A DNA stretch of 63,630 bases from an uncultured Clostridia bacterium (lineage in GTDB: Bacteria; Bacillota; Clostridia; TANB77; CAG-508): assembly GCA_947632475.1 (NCBI GenBank), contig CANRPI010000003.1, positions 1-63,630 of the forward strand, read 5' to 3'. The notes under the pieces are model-generated. The model ran no database searches. It saw nothing but the letters and a program-made list of their open reading frames with translations, and was not told where the DNA came from. The first letter of the stretch is position 1. The number at the start of each line of letters is the position of its first letter. Both the position numbers and the translations under genes were made by a program. Shown piece by piece: positions 1 to 9,182 of the stretch.

Positions 1-134
1 GTGATGTCTATTTTTTTCTTGAAAAATTTTTTTGTTTTTTTTCAAAAAATGCTTGACTTTTTATAGTTGGTCTTTCTCAGGTACAAATCTGTTTAAAAAC
101 ATTTATGATTATTTTTAAACTTTTATTTTCCTTT

Positions 135-1691
135 TTATTTCTTGTGTGTTTTATTTACTTTTTTATATTTTTTCTCTTCTTTTTTTGGTTGTTCTTTTGG
201 TTGTTTTTGTGTCTTTCTCATAGCTTTTTTATCTGCCTCTTTTATTGATGCTATTCTGTCACTATATTTATTAACAAATTTGCTTTTTCTTTTTCCATGT
301 TTATCGTCAGTTTCTTTTGGCTTTTTATTATTTTTTTGAGATTTTTTCTTTAATTTGTTTATTCTTTTATCTTCTCTTAATTTTGTATTTAACATTAAAT
401 ATTCTGGGTCATTTTGTTTATCTTGATATTTTAAGTCATCACATATAAGTTCTATAACTGATGCTGCAACTTTGTTTGCATCATGTCTTATTCTGTTATC
501 TTTTATCATTGATAAGTTTCTTTGTAAAAATTTAATTCCTTTTACTTTGTCTATATCTTGATAAACTAGGTCTTGTCCTTCCATATTGTATCTTTTTATA
601 AATTCTGGAACTATTTCTCCTGTATCATAAATACAGTAATCTACTACTCCTGCTCCACAATGCTCTATTATTGCATTTAAATGGTCTGATACACTATAAT
701 TGTCTGTTTGCCCAGGATCTGTCATTATATTGCTTACATATACTTTTATTGCTGAACTTTCTTTTATTGCTTTTGTTACTCCACTAACTAAAAGGTTTGG
801 TATAACATTTGTATATAAACTTCCTGGTCCTATTATAATACATTCTGCATTTTTTATTGTTTCTATTACTCCTGGCGCTGGTTTACAGTTTGAAGGACTA
901 AGCATAATTCTATTTATTTTTGTAATTTTGTCTGATACAACTTCTGGTATTCTAGATTTTTCTTTTACAACATAACCATTTGCAAGTTCTGCTACTATAT
1001 TCATTTCATCTAAAGTTACTGGCATAACTTTTCCTACCATATTGATTATTTCTGAAGATTTCATAACTGAATCTGCAAAATCTCTGTTTATTTCTTTCAT
1101 GGCTGAAAAAAATATGTCTGAAAATTTTAATCCATTAAGCCTTCCTCTTGTAAATTCATAATTAAATAATTTGCTGGTTTCTTCTTCTTTGTTTGATAGT
1201 GCAATTATACTGTCTTTTATATCATCTAATGGTAATAAGTCTAAATCCTTTCTAGATTCTGTTATTCTTTCTCCATAATCTGAAACTGTAACTATTGCTG
1301 TTAGATTACTTGTATAATTTTTTAAGCCTTCTAATACTGTATTTAGTCCGCTTCCTCCACCTATTACTACAATGTTTGGACCTTTGTCATATATTGTTCT
1401 GTTATATATTAATGATTTAACATTAACATTCTTTTTGTTTTCCATTCTTTCGTCAGTTGCTTCTATCATTAATTCTAATGTTCTTCTATTTATTGAAATT
1501 AACCCTAAAACTATTGCTACAAATCCAATTACAAATATTACTATAACCTTACCTACTTCTTGAAATGATATTTCATCCATTACAAGTATTTCTGCTAGCC
1601 CATAACAAGCAAGCATAATTCCTATTAATATTAGGAAAATCCACCTTTTCATTTTACTACTAGATTTAAACCAGTGCATGAATCCCTTCAT
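135..1691 (-). CDS. yvcK: YvcK/CofD-like family protein, membrane-anchored
   Basis: The protein has 518 residues. Two hydrophobic segments (about residues 18-36 and 45-68) precede a CofD/YvcK-type Rossmann domain that begins with the glycine-rich VVIGGGSGLNTVLEGLK near residue 107. The motifs TAIVTVSDYGE, LPLDDIKD and IIIGPGSLYTNVIPNLLV are typical of YvcK. In Firmicutes YvcK proteins bind UDP-sugars and influence carbon flux and cell-wall synthesis. The N-terminal membrane anchor and a Lys-rich tail of about 70 residues are extensions of the usual ~320-residue core. It is the last gene of the murB-side cluster and starts 15 bases after the murB stop, so it is probably co-transcribed with murB. 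Family assignment is firm; the exact role is inferred. Confidence 0.9.
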   Translation of the reverse strand: MKGFMHWFKSSSKMKRWIFLILIGIMLACYGLAEILVMDEISFQEVGKVIVIFVIGFVAIVLGLISINRRTLELMIEATDERMENKKNVNVKSLIYNRTIYDKGPNIVVIGGGSGLNTVLEGLKNYTSNLTAIVTVSDYGERITESRKDLDLLPLDDIKDSIIALSNKEEETSKLFNYEFTRGRLNGLKFSDIFFSAMKEINRDFADSVMKSSEIINMVGKVMPVTLDEMNIVAELANGYVVKEKSRIPEVVSDKITKINRIMLSPSNCKPAPGVIETIKNAECIIIGPGSLYTNVIPNLLVSGVTKAIKESSAIKVYVSNIMTDPGQTDNYSVSDHLNAIIEHCGAGVVDYCIYDTGEIVPEFIKRYNMEGQDLVYQDIDKVKGIKFLQRNLSMIKDNRIRHDANKVAASVIELICDDLKYQDKQNDPEYLMLNTKLREDKRINKLKKKSQKNNKKPKETDDKHGKRKSKFVNKYSDRIASIKEADKKAMRKTQKQPKEQPKKEEKKYKKVNKTHKK

Positions 1692-1705
1692 TTTTTACAT
1701 CCTTT

Positions 1706-2669
1706 CTAAGCTTCGTTATTATTTCCTAAAATTTCTATTTCTAATTCTATTTCTTTTGCAAATTTTTCTTTTATTATTTTTTTTGTGTATTTTATTAATT
1801 CTAAAACATCTTTGGCTGTTGCATCACTTTCATTTATTATAAATCCACTATGTTTAGTTGAAATTTGAGCTCCCCCAATTTTATATCCTTTTAACCCCGC
1901 TTCTTCTATTAGTTTTGCTGTTATAAAATCTTCTCCTCTTTTAAATGTGCTTCCAGCACTTGGATATTCTATTGGTTGTTTTTCTTGCCTTAAATTTGCA
2001 TATTGTTTCATTTTTTCACTTATTTCATTGTTTTTTCCTCTGTTTAGTTCTAATTTTAGTTTTGAGCCGAGTTATTATATATTTTTGTTCTTTTAGTATA
2101 CTATTTCTATACCCAAATTTTAATTGTTCATTTGTGAATTTTTTTTCTGTTCCATTATAGTCTATTGCTGTAACTTCTAGGACTACATCTTTCATTTCTT
2201 TTCCATATGCTCCTGCATTTATTCTAATAGCCCCTCCTATTGTTCCTGGAATTCCTGATAATTCTTCAAATCCTGATAAGTTTTGTTTTAACAACTTTTG
2301 TGCTATTGTGCCAATTTTTTCTCCTGCGCCAACTGTTACTATTTCATCTTCTACTTCAAATTTTTTTAAATTTATTTGTAATACTATTCCTTTTATTCCT
2401 TCATCTAATACTAAAATATTGCTTCCATTTCCTATTATTGTTATTGGTATTTGATAACTTTTTGCTAATTTTAATATGTTTTTTAGGTCTTCAAAATTTT
2501 CAATTTTTATAAAAACTTCTGCAGGACCACCTATTTTGAATGTAGTATGTTTTTTCATTGGCTCATTATATAAAATTTTTTGTTTTTCTATTGCTGAATT
2601 TTTTTCTAATATTTCTTTTATTGGTATATTTGAATTATTTAGATTTTTTTCAGATTGCAAAGACTTCAC
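1706..2669 (-). CDS. murB: UDP-N-acetylenolpyruvoylglucosamine reductase, read through a +1 frameshift
   Basis: MurB reduces UDP-GlcNAc-enolpyruvate to UDP-MurNAc in peptidoglycan synthesis. The reading frame is split. The first part holds the FAD-binding motifs KHTTFKIGGPAEVF, IGNGSNILV and SGIPGTIGGA. The second part holds PSAGSTFKRGEDF (catalytic Ser region) and the GGAQISTKHSGFIIN segment. Codon 201 from the upstream start is CGG; skipping its C gives ...YIIT-GSKLKLELNRGKNN... and joins both parts into about 320 residues, the normal length. The whole span has exactly one base too many. Upstream starts are GTG at 2669 or TTG at 2660; the latter has better spacing from AGGAAG. Without the shift the product lacks the catalytic C-terminal half. 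A pseudogene is unlikely because both halves are otherwise perfect. Confidence 0.88.
2067..2069 (-). other. Candidate +1 recoding site (ACT-CGG-C) in murB
   Basis: Frame 0 reads ACT CGG CTC and ends 15 bases before the second ORF's first ATG. Skipping the C gives ACT GGC TCA, which continues the MurB protein. This is one of six identical situations (extra C before GGN) in the window. Confidence 0.7.
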
Positions 2670-2687
2670 TTCCTTTATTGCTTTTTT

Positions 2688-3938
2688 CTAAAATATTCTT
2701 AATATATCATTATAAGTAACATATAATGAAAGTGCTATTAATATTGAAAATCCTATTAGCTGAATATTTATTTCTGTTTTTTCATCTAATGGCTTTCTTC
2801 TAATTAGTTCTATTAATAAAATTAATATTTTTCCACCATCTAATGCTGGTATTGGTAAAAGGTTTGTTACTCCTAATGATAGTGATATAAGTGCCATCAT
2901 AGAAATAAATTCTCTTATTCCATTTGTTTTTGCAACTACTTCTGATATTCCAACTGGTCCCATCATTTGGTCTACACCAACATTTCCAGTAAATAGTTGT
3001 TTTAAGTTGTCTATTATTGAAATTAGAAATGTTTTTGTTTCTAATGCTCCATTTATACATCTATTTAAAAATGTGTCTTCTGCTCTTTTTAAGCTTATTC
3101 CTAAATAATAACTGCTTTCATAGTTTGGAGTTAGTTCTATTTCTAATTCTTCTTTTCCTCTTTTTAGTGTTAATTTAATTGTTTCTTGTTCTTTTGAATT
3201 TACTAATTCTATTATTTTGTTTGTGTCTTTATTTACTTCTTCTCCATTTACTTTTATTATTTGGTCATTTGTTTTTATTCCTTGCTTTTCTGCAGGACTT
3301 TCCTTATCTATTGCTACTATTTTTCCTTCTTCATTTAGGTATATTCCTGTAACTTTGTTTTTTACTTCGGTTGGCTTTACTGTATATTCTAAGTTTTCTT
3401 CATTTCTTTGAATTTCTACTTTTAATTCTTTTCCATCTATTTTGTCCATTACTTTGTCTAAATCATATTTGCTTGATATTTTTTTATCGTTTATTTTTAT
3501 AATTTTATCTCCATCTATTATTCCTGCACCTTCAGCTGCATATCCTTCTACTACATTTTCAATTTCATTAGATAGATATGTACCTGAAGTTGCTGTTAAT
3601 GTAAAATATACAACTATTGCAAATATGATATTTACAGTTGCCCCTGCAACTACTATTGCAATTCTTTTGGGTATACTTGCTTTTGAAAATGAACCACTAT
3701 CTTCTGACCTTTCTTCTTCTCCTTCCATACTTACAAAGCCACCTAATGGAATTAACCTAAGTGCATATTTTGTTTCTTTTCCTTGCTTTTTCCATATAGT
3801 AGGTCCAAAGCCTATTGCAAATTCATTTACTTTTACTTTGCATAGTTTTGCTACTGTAAAATGTCCTAATTCATGTATCAAAATTAGAAATCCTAGTAAA
3901 ATTATTATTTTTACTGCTGATATTATAAATGTAATCAA
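2688..3938 (-). CDS. rseP: Site-2 protease family zinc metalloprotease RseP/RasP
   Basis: An intramembrane protease of 416 residues that cleaves anti-sigma factors and other membrane-embedded substrates. The zinc motif HELGH lies near residue 24 in the first membrane segment. A further membrane segment lies around residue 100. PDZ-like sequence follows in the middle (GKIVAIDKESPAEKQGIKTN), and the second metal-binding motif NLLPIPALDGGK is near residue 360. The start is TTG at 3938, preceded by AAGGAGG. It lies between cdsA and murB, its usual neighbourhood in Firmicutes, although dxr, which normally sits between cdsA and rseP, is absent here. Confidence 0.93.
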   Translation of the reverse strand: MITFIISAVKIIILLGFLILIHELGHFTVAKLCKVKVNEFAIGFGPTIWKKQGKETKYALRLIPLGGFVSMEGEEERSEDSGSFSKASIPKRIAIVVAGATVNIIFAIVVYFTLTATSGTYLSNEIENVVEGYAAEGAGIIDGDKIIKINDKKISSKYDLDKVMDKIDGKELKVEIQRNEENLEYTVKPTEVKNKVTGIYLNEEGKIVAIDKESPAEKQGIKTNDQIIKVNGEEVNKDTNKIIELVNSKEQETIKLTLKRGKEELEIELTPNYESSYYLGISLKRAEDTFLNRCINGALETKTFLISIIDNLKQLFTGNVGVDQMMGPVGISEVVAKTNGIREFISMMALISLSLGVTNLLPIPALDGGKILILLIELIRRKPLDEKTEINIQLIGFSILIALSLYVTYNDILRIF

Positions 3939-3967
3939 TTTTTCCTCCTTATAAAATGAGAAATTAC

Positions 3968-4774
3968 CTAAAATATGTATGTAAATAATAAATAAGCAAA
4001 TGGTGCTGTAAATATTAAACTGTCTATTCTATCTAACATTCCGCCATGTCCTGGTATTAAGTTACTAAAGTCTTTTATATCTACAAATCTTTTTATACTA
4101 GATGCTGCAAAATCTCCTATTTGACTTATTATGCTTAAAATTATAGTAGTAACTGTAATTCCAATGTATGAATAATCCATATTTAATTTTATATTTATTA
4201 CATATGTGTATATTAGTACTACTACTATTGCGCCAATTATTCCTCCTATACATCCTTCAATTGTTTTTTTAGGGCTTATTTTATTAAATTTGTGTTTTCC
4301 AATGCTTCTTCCTACTACATAAGCAAATATGTCTGTTCCCCATGATGCAAATATTACATACCAAATTAGTATTTTTCCATCTTTCATTCCATTTATTAGT
4401 GCTAAAAACATTATAAAAAATACTACATAAAATATTCCTAAAAATGTATATGCTATGTCTTTAAAACTTGTTCTCATTTCTGTTGCAATTATTTGTATAA
4501 ATAATATTAATAAAGTGGTTGGCACTGAAAATACTAATACTGTACTTAAGTATTGTTTTGGTATTATATGTAGAAATGAAATTAAAAAACATGATAAGTA
4601 ACTTACCCATTTTACTGGGTTTGATACTTTTGTTGCTGCATTTAAGTATTCATTCATACTAATTAATGCTATAATTGTTAATGCAATATCTACTAATATT
4701 TTATTTCCAATAAGTATAACTATGACTACTAATGGAAATCCTAGTAGTGATGAGGTAACTCTTTTTACATCCAT
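3968..4774 (-). CDS. cdsA: Phosphatidate cytidylyltransferase
   Basis: CdsA makes CDP-diacylglycerol from phosphatidate and CTP, the precursor of the anionic phospholipids. The 268-residue protein has about seven to eight hydrophobic segments. Near the C-terminus it carries the full CdsA signature: SSIKRFVDIKDFSNLIPGHG followed by GMLDRIDSL, including the conserved K-R, K-D and D-R-x-D residues. The ATG start is preceded by AAAGG. It sits directly downstream of uppS and upstream of rseP, the canonical order. Confidence 0.95.
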   Translation of the reverse strand: MDVKRVTSSLLGFPLVVIVILIGNKILVDIALTIIALISMNEYLNAATKVSNPVKWVSYLSCFLISFLHIIPKQYLSTVLVFSVPTTLLILFIQIIATEMRTSFKDIAYTFLGIFYVVFFIMFLALINGMKDGKILIWYVIFASWGTDIFAYVVGRSIGKHKFNKISPKKTIEGCIGGIIGAIVVVLIYTYVINIKLNMDYSYIGITVTTIILSIISQIGDFAASSIKRFVDIKDFSNLIPGHGGMLDRIDSLIFTAPFAYLLFTYIF

Positions 4775-4832
4775 AATTTTTCCTTTCGTTTTTTATTATT
4801 GTATTTTTATTGTTCGTTTATTGCTATTTTTG

Positions 4833-5546
4833 TTAGTTTGCTCCAAATTTTCGTGTCCTTTTTTGGTATTCTATTATTGCTTTGTCTAAATCTTCTTCTT
4901 CAAAGTCTGGCCAATTTTTGTCTATAAATAGAAATTCTGAATATACTAATTGCCATGGTAAAAAGTTACTTAGTCTTAGTTCTCCACTTGTTCTTATTAA
5001 TAAGTCTGGGTCTGGTTGTCCTTGGGTATATAAGTTATTTGATATTAATTCTTCTGTTATGTTTTCTATTTCTAAATTTCCATCTTTTACTTCTTTTGCT
5101 ATGTTTTTAACTGCTTTTAGTATTTCATCTCTTCCACCATAATTTAAAGCAATATTAAATGTTACTCCTGTATTGTCTTTTGTTCTTTCCATACATCTTT
5201 TTATGCTTTTTTGCATTCCTTCTGATAGAACTGATATGTCTCCTAATATTTTTACTTTTATATTTTCTGTGTCTGCTCTTTTGCTATAATCGTCTAAGTA
5301 ATTTTGTAATAATGTCATTAATGCTTTTACTTCTTCTTCTGCTCTTTTCCAATTTTCAGTTGAAAATGCATATACTGTTATGTATTCTAGTCCTATTTTG
5401 TTTGCATATCTAACAATTTTTTCTAATGTTTTTGCCCCTTCTTTATGTCCAAAGCCTGCTGGTTTTCCTTTTGCTCTTGCCCATCTTCTGTTTCCATCCA
5501 TTATTATTGCTATATGCTTTGGCATAAATTGTTTATCAAATTCCAT
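4833..5546 (-). CDS. uppS: Isoprenyl transferase (undecaprenyl diphosphate synthase)
   Basis: A cis-prenyltransferase that elongates farnesyl diphosphate with isopentenyl diphosphate to the C55 lipid carrier used for the cell wall. The diphosphate-binding motif IAIIMDGNRRWA is at the N-terminus, and the C-terminal signature RTSGELRLSNFLPWQ is present. The open frame extends upstream to a GTG at 5570, but AGGAAAGGA lies at the right distance before the ATG at 5546, giving about 237 residues, normal for the family. It lies between the trans-prenyltransferase and cdsA. Confidence 0.94.
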   Translation of the reverse strand: MEFDKQFMPKHIAIIMDGNRRWARAKGKPAGFGHKEGAKTLEKIVRYANKIGLEYITVYAFSTENWKRAEEEVKALMTLLQNYLDDYSKRADTENIKVKILGDISVLSEGMQKSIKRCMERTKDNTGVTFNIALNYGGRDEILKAVKNIAKEVKDGNLEIENITEELISNNLYTQGQPDPDLLIRTSGELRLSNFLPWQLVYSEFLFIDKNWPDFEEEDLDKAIIEYQKRTRKFGAN

Positions 5547-5602
5547 TTTATATAATCCTTTCCTATGCACAAATTTTAATTAATAATTCCTGTTATTAAA
5601 TA

Positions 5603-6532
5603 TTATTTGTTTCTATTTTTTATGTATAAAGCAAGTTGTCTTAAAAATTCTGCCTTTTCACCATATTCTTCTAAGTTTTCTATTGCTTCTTTTGTTATTT
5701 TTTCTAGAATTTGCTTTGCTTCATCTAATCCATATTTTGATACATATGTGCATTTTTTTAGTTCTTTGTCATTTCCAACTGGCTTTCCAAGTATTTTTTC
5801 GTCTCCTTCTTCTGATAGTATGTCATCTTTTATTTGAAATGCTAATCCAATTTTTTCTGCATATATGCTTAGTTTTTCTAATTCGCTTTTTGTGCAGTTT
5901 GCAAGTATTGCTCCCATTCTTACTGATAATTTTAGCAATGCTCCTGTTTTGTTTTTATGCATATATTCTAGATATTCTTCTGCAATTTGCTTGCCTTCAT
6001 ATTCTGTGTCTACATATTCTCCTGCTATCATTCTATCTACTGCTTTTGTGAATTCATTGAATACTTTTACTTTTCTTGATAATTCTTCTATGTATTCTTG
6101 TTTTTTGGTTTCTTCTGCTTTTTCTATTTTTTTGGCTTGCTTTTGTATGTCTTCACTTATTACAATGTATGCATTGTTTAATAAGCCATCTCCTGCAAGT
6201 ATTGCTGTTGCTTCGTTGAATTGCTTATGATTTGTTGGCTTTCCATGCCTAAAATCGTCATTGTCTATTCCTGGTAAGTCATCATGTATTAATGAAAAGT
6301 TGTGTATCATTTCTAATGCTATTGCATATGGCATGCAGTTTTCTATGTCTTGTTTAAAAATCTGATATGTTGCTACTACTAGTATTGGTCTTAGTCTTTT
6401 TCCCCCTGCCATTAGACTATACTGCATTGATTCGTTTAATGTTTTTTCTGGTACTTGTTCTTTTCTTGTGTATTTTTCAAGTTCATTGTTTATCATTTGT
6501 TGGTATTTTTTTAGTTGTTCTTTAAATTCCAC
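5603..6532 (-). CDS. ispA: Polyprenyl synthetase (farnesyl/geranylgeranyl diphosphate synthase type)
   Basis: A trans-prenyltransferase of 309 residues that condenses isopentenyl diphosphate with allylic diphosphates. The first Asp-rich motif is HDDLPGIDNDD (about residue 88) and the second is FQIKDDILSEEGDEK (about residue 233). The motif AGGKRLRPIL is also typical. It starts with GTG at 6532 after AAAAGGGG. Its place between frr and uppS suggests that it supplies the farnesyl diphosphate primer for UppS. Chain length cannot be told safely from sequence, so the symbol is tentative. Confidence 0.88.
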   Translation of the reverse strand: MEFKEQLKKYQQMINNELEKYTRKEQVPEKTLNESMQYSLMAGGKRLRPILVVATYQIFKQDIENCMPYAIALEMIHNFSLIHDDLPGIDNDDFRHGKPTNHKQFNEATAILAGDGLLNNAYIVISEDIQKQAKKIEKAEETKKQEYIEELSRKVKVFNEFTKAVDRMIAGEYVDTEYEGKQIAEEYLEYMHKNKTGALLKLSVRMGAILANCTKSELEKLSIYAEKIGLAFQIKDDILSEEGDEKILGKPVGNDKELKKCTYVSKYGLDEAKQILEKITKEAIENLEEYGEKAEFLRQLALYIKNRNK

Positions 6533-6582
6533 TCTTATAGCCCCTTTTCTATTTTATTCTATTCTTAGGCTTTTATTTGCTT

Positions 6583-7131
6583 TTATACTGTCATTATTTC
6601 TTTTTCTTTTGTTTCTAATATTTTATCTATTTCTTCTATGTTTTTGTCTGTTATTTTTTGTATTTCATTTTCTGCTTGCTTTAATTCGTCTTCTGTTATT
6701 GTTCCTTCTTTTTGTTCTGCTTTTGCTTGGTCTATTCCTTCTCTTCTTATGTTTCTTATTGATACTTTCGCGTCTTCTGCCATTTTCTTTATGTCTTTTA
6801 CTAATTCTTTTCTTCTCTCTTCATTTAATTCTGGAAATGCTAGTCTTATTACTTTTCCATCATTATTTGGATTTAGTCCTATGTCTGAACTAAGTATGGC
6901 TTTTTCTATGTCTTTTAATATGCTTAAATCCCATGGTTGTATAACTATTAGTCTTGCTTCCGGAACTGATACTCCTGCTACTTGATTTATTGGTGTTGGT
7001 GTTCCATAATAATCAATTTTTACTTTGTTTAGTACAGCTGGATTTGCTCTTCCTGCTCTTACTTCTGCAAGCCTTTCACTATATACACTTATTGCTTTTT
7101 CCATTTTGTCTTTTAAATTTGTATAATCCAT
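6583..7131 (-). CDS. frr: Ribosome recycling factor
   Basis: RRF splits post-termination ribosomes together with EF-G. Length (182 residues) and conserved blocks are standard: [20 protein letters not shown], the segment around [16 protein letters not shown], and [20 protein letters not shown]. The start ATG follows GGAGGAG. It is downstream of pyrH, separated by a hairpin terminator at 7212-7244, so part of its transcription may depend on read-through or its own promoter. Confidence 0.97.
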   Translation of the reverse strand: MDYTNLKDKMEKAISVYSERLAEVRAGRANPAVLNKVKIDYYGTPTPINQVAGVSVPEARLIVIQPWDLSILKDIEKAILSSDIGLNPNNDGKVIRLAFPELNEERRKELVKDIKKMAEDAKVSIRNIRREGIDQAKAEQKEGTITEDELKQAENEIQKITDKNIEEIDKILETKEKEIMTV

Positions 7132-7211
7132 TTTTTTCTCCTCCTAATTTTTATTATAAATTTTTCTTTTATAATAATTAATTTTCTATGCCATATTTTA
7201 TCATAGATATT

Positions 7212-7244
7212 AAAAAAATGATAGAGTTTTCTATCATTTTTTTA
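7212..7244 (-). terminator. Hairpin terminator after pyrH
   Basis: The arms AAAAAAATGATAG and CTATCATTTTTTT form a perfect stem with a six-base loop, ending in a T-run on either strand. It lies seven bases past the pyrH stop and before frr, so it probably attenuates read-through into frr. Confidence 0.75.
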
Positions 7245-7250
7245 TTGTTT

Positions 7251-7973
7251 TTAGTTGTTTGATACTATTGTACCTACATTTTCACCTTTAACTGCTCTAA
7301 CAATATTTTCTGGGTCTGAAATTCCAAATACTAAAAGAGGCATATTGTTGTCTCTACATAAGGCAGTTGCAGTTGAATCCATAACTTTTAAATCTTTTTC
7401 TAAAACTTCTGAATAGGTAATTTTATCATATCTGATGGCATCTTTAACTACAAGTGGATCAGCAGAATAAACTGCATCAATAGATTTTCCAAGTAAAATA
7501 ACGTCTGCTTTTATTTCAGTAGCTCTAAGAACTGCAGCAGTATCGGTTGTAAAATATGGATGTCCTGTACCACATGCAAATATTACAACTCTACCTCTAT
7601 TAAGATGTTTTTCAGCTTTCCTTTGAATAAAAGGTTCTGCAATTTCTCTCATTTCTATTGCTGTTTGTACTCTTGAGTATATACCTCTTGCTTCTAATGC
7701 ATCTTGCAAAGCTAATGCATTCATTGCAGTTGCAAGTATTCCCATGTAATCGGCAGTTGTTCTTTCCATTTGGTGTCCATTTTTTCCTCTCCAAAAGTTT
7801 CCTCCTCCTACTACTATTGCTACTTGTACTCCCATTTCTACTACTTCTTTAATTTTGTCACATATTTTTCCTACTGTTTCTACATCTACTCCTTGCTTTT
7901 TATCTCCTGCTAATACTTCTCCACTTAATTTTATAAGTACTCTTTTATATTTTGTTTCTGACAATTTTCTCAC
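7251..7973 (-). CDS. pyrH: Uridylate kinase (UMP kinase)
   Basis: PyrH phosphorylates UMP to UDP. It is an amino-acid-kinase-fold protein, normally hexameric. Motifs seen are [45 protein letters not shown], and the Asp-rich [10 protein letters not shown]. Length (240) is standard. The open frame begins at a GTG (7973) very close to AAGGGG; a TTG three codons later has more usual spacing, so the start is uncertain by three residues. It is flanked on both sides by near-identical hairpins. Confidence 0.96.
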   Translation of the reverse strand: MRKLSETKYKRVLIKLSGEVLAGDKKQGVDVETVGKICDKIKEVVEMGVQVAIVVGGGNFWRGKNGHQMERTTADYMGILATAMNALALQDALEARGIYSRVQTAIEMREIAEPFIQRKAEKHLNRGRVVIFACGTGHPYFTTDTAAVLRATEIKADVILLGKSIDAVYSADPLVVKDAIRYDKITYSEVLEKDLKVMDSTATALCRDNNMPLLVFGISDPENIVRAVKGENVGTIVSNN

Positions 7974-8016
7974 ATCCCCTTACTTTTATTTTGATTATTT
8001 TATCATAAATAAAAAT

Positions 8017-8042
8017 AAAATGATAGGGTTTTCTATCATTTT
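8017..8042 (-). terminator. Second hairpin downstream of tsf, in front of pyrH
   Basis: The stem AAAATGATAG/CTATCATTTT with a short loop matches the hairpin after pyrH almost exactly. On the minus strand it is followed by ATTTTTATTT. It acts either as a back-up terminator for tsf or as a leader element of pyrH. Confidence 0.55.
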
Positions 8043-8070
8043 AAAAATAAAATTTTGTAATGTTCACTTG

Positions 8071-8123
8071 AAAAAAAAAGAAAACTCACATCTGTACTTT
8101 GGCTAGTGTATTTGTGAGTTTTC
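8071..8123 (-). terminator. Intrinsic terminator of rpsB-tsf
   Basis: The perfect 11-base arms GAAAACTCACA (8080-8090) and TGTGAGTTTTC (8113-8123) are followed on the minus strand by a run of nine T (8071-8079). It lies about 85 bases downstream of the tsf stop. Confidence 0.85.
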
Positions 8124-8207
8124 ATACATATATCTAGGCAAAACTACATTTGTAGTTTCTCATTTTCTATCTTTATTATACACAAATTTTAAGAATTTGT
8201 CAAACAA

Positions 8208-9086
8208 TCATTTTAATTGTTTCATTACTTCTTCTGCAAAGTTTTCTTCTTTCTTTTCGATTCCTTCACCTTTTTCAAATCTTTCAAAACTTACAACTTC
8301 GCTATTTGTTTTCTTTAATAATTCAGATACTTTTATGTTTGGGTCTTTAACAAATGCTTGATCTACTAAGCATATTTCACTAAAGAATTTTCCTATTCTT
8401 CCTTGAACTATTTTATCTGCAATTGCTTCTGGTTTACCTTCATTCATTGTTTGTGCTTTTAATATTTCTTTTTCTTTTTCAATTCTTTCTTGTGGTACTG
8501 ATGCTTCATTTAAGTATTCTGGTCTTGCAGCTGCTATTTGCATACAAATATCTTTTGCAAGTTCGCTGTTTGCATTTTTCATGCTAACTAATACTGCTAT
8601 TTTTCCTTCACCATGTATATATTTTTCTACTAATCCTTCTGATTCAAATCTTGCAAATCTTCTTATATTCATGTTTTCACCAATTGTAGCTATTTTTTCT
8701 ACTAAAACTTCTTGAACTGTTTTTCCAGCTTGTTCAATTGATTCTTGTGCTAATAGTTCTTCTACATCTTTTGGATTTTTTTCTACAACTTGTTTTGCTA
8801 TGTTTGTAACAAATTCTTTAAATTCATCATTTTTAGCTACAAAGTCTGTTTCAGAGTTTACTTCTACTATTGCTCCTATTTTTCCGTCTTCTGAAATATA
8901 ACCATCTACTAAACCTTCTGCTGCAACTCTTCCTGATTTTTTAGTTGCTTTTGCTATTCCTCTTTCACGTAATAATTCAATTGCTTTTTCCATGTCTCCA
9001 TTAGCTTCTGTTAAAACTTTTTTGCAGTCCATCATTCCTGCTCCTGTTTTTTCTCTTAAATCTTTTACTTGACTTGCTGTTATCAT
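8208..9086 (-). CDS. tsf: Elongation factor Ts
   Basis: EF-Ts regenerates EF-Tu-GTP. The N-terminal UBA-like domain is clear (VKDLREKTGAGMMDCKKVL), followed by the EF-Tu contact motif EVNSETDFVAKNDEF and two core subdomains. Length 292 is typical. The ATG is preceded by AGGAGG. It follows rpsB across an attenuator-like hairpin, the usual rpsB-tsf pair. Confidence 0.97.
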   Translation of the reverse strand: MITASQVKDLREKTGAGMMDCKKVLTEANGDMEKAIELLRERGIAKATKKSGRVAAEGLVDGYISEDGKIGAIVEVNSETDFVAKNDEFKEFVTNIAKQVVEKNPKDVEELLAQESIEQAGKTVQEVLVEKIATIGENMNIRRFARFESEGLVEKYIHGEGKIAVLVSMKNANSELAKDICMQIAAARPEYLNEASVPQERIEKEKEILKAQTMNEGKPEAIADKIVQGRIGKFFSEICLVDQAFVKDPNIKVSELLKKTNSEVVSFERFEKGEGIEKKEENFAEEVMKQLK

Positions 9087-9111
9087 TATTTTTTCCTCCT
9101 TTTATTTATAA

Positions 9112-9171
9112 AAGAGGCTATTCTTTTGCATGTTAATACTTTTTATTTTTTGCTAAAAGAATAGTCTCCTT
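9112..9171 (-). terminator. Attenuator-like hairpin between rpsB and tsf
   Basis: Long imperfect arms (9112-9129 and 9152-9171; core ACTATTCTTTTAGC with AAAAGAATAGCCTC) form a strong stem just after the rpsB stop. On the minus strand it is followed by TTTTATTTATAAAAGG. It probably lowers tsf expression or protects the rpsB message. Confidence 0.6.
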
Positions 9172-9182
9172 TCTTAATTTAT

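Noticed and set aside
1-134. Possible terminator (TTGAAAAA/TTTTTCAA) after yvcK
   Set aside because: The stem is short and made only of A and T with no clear T-run after it on the minus strand; too weak to call.
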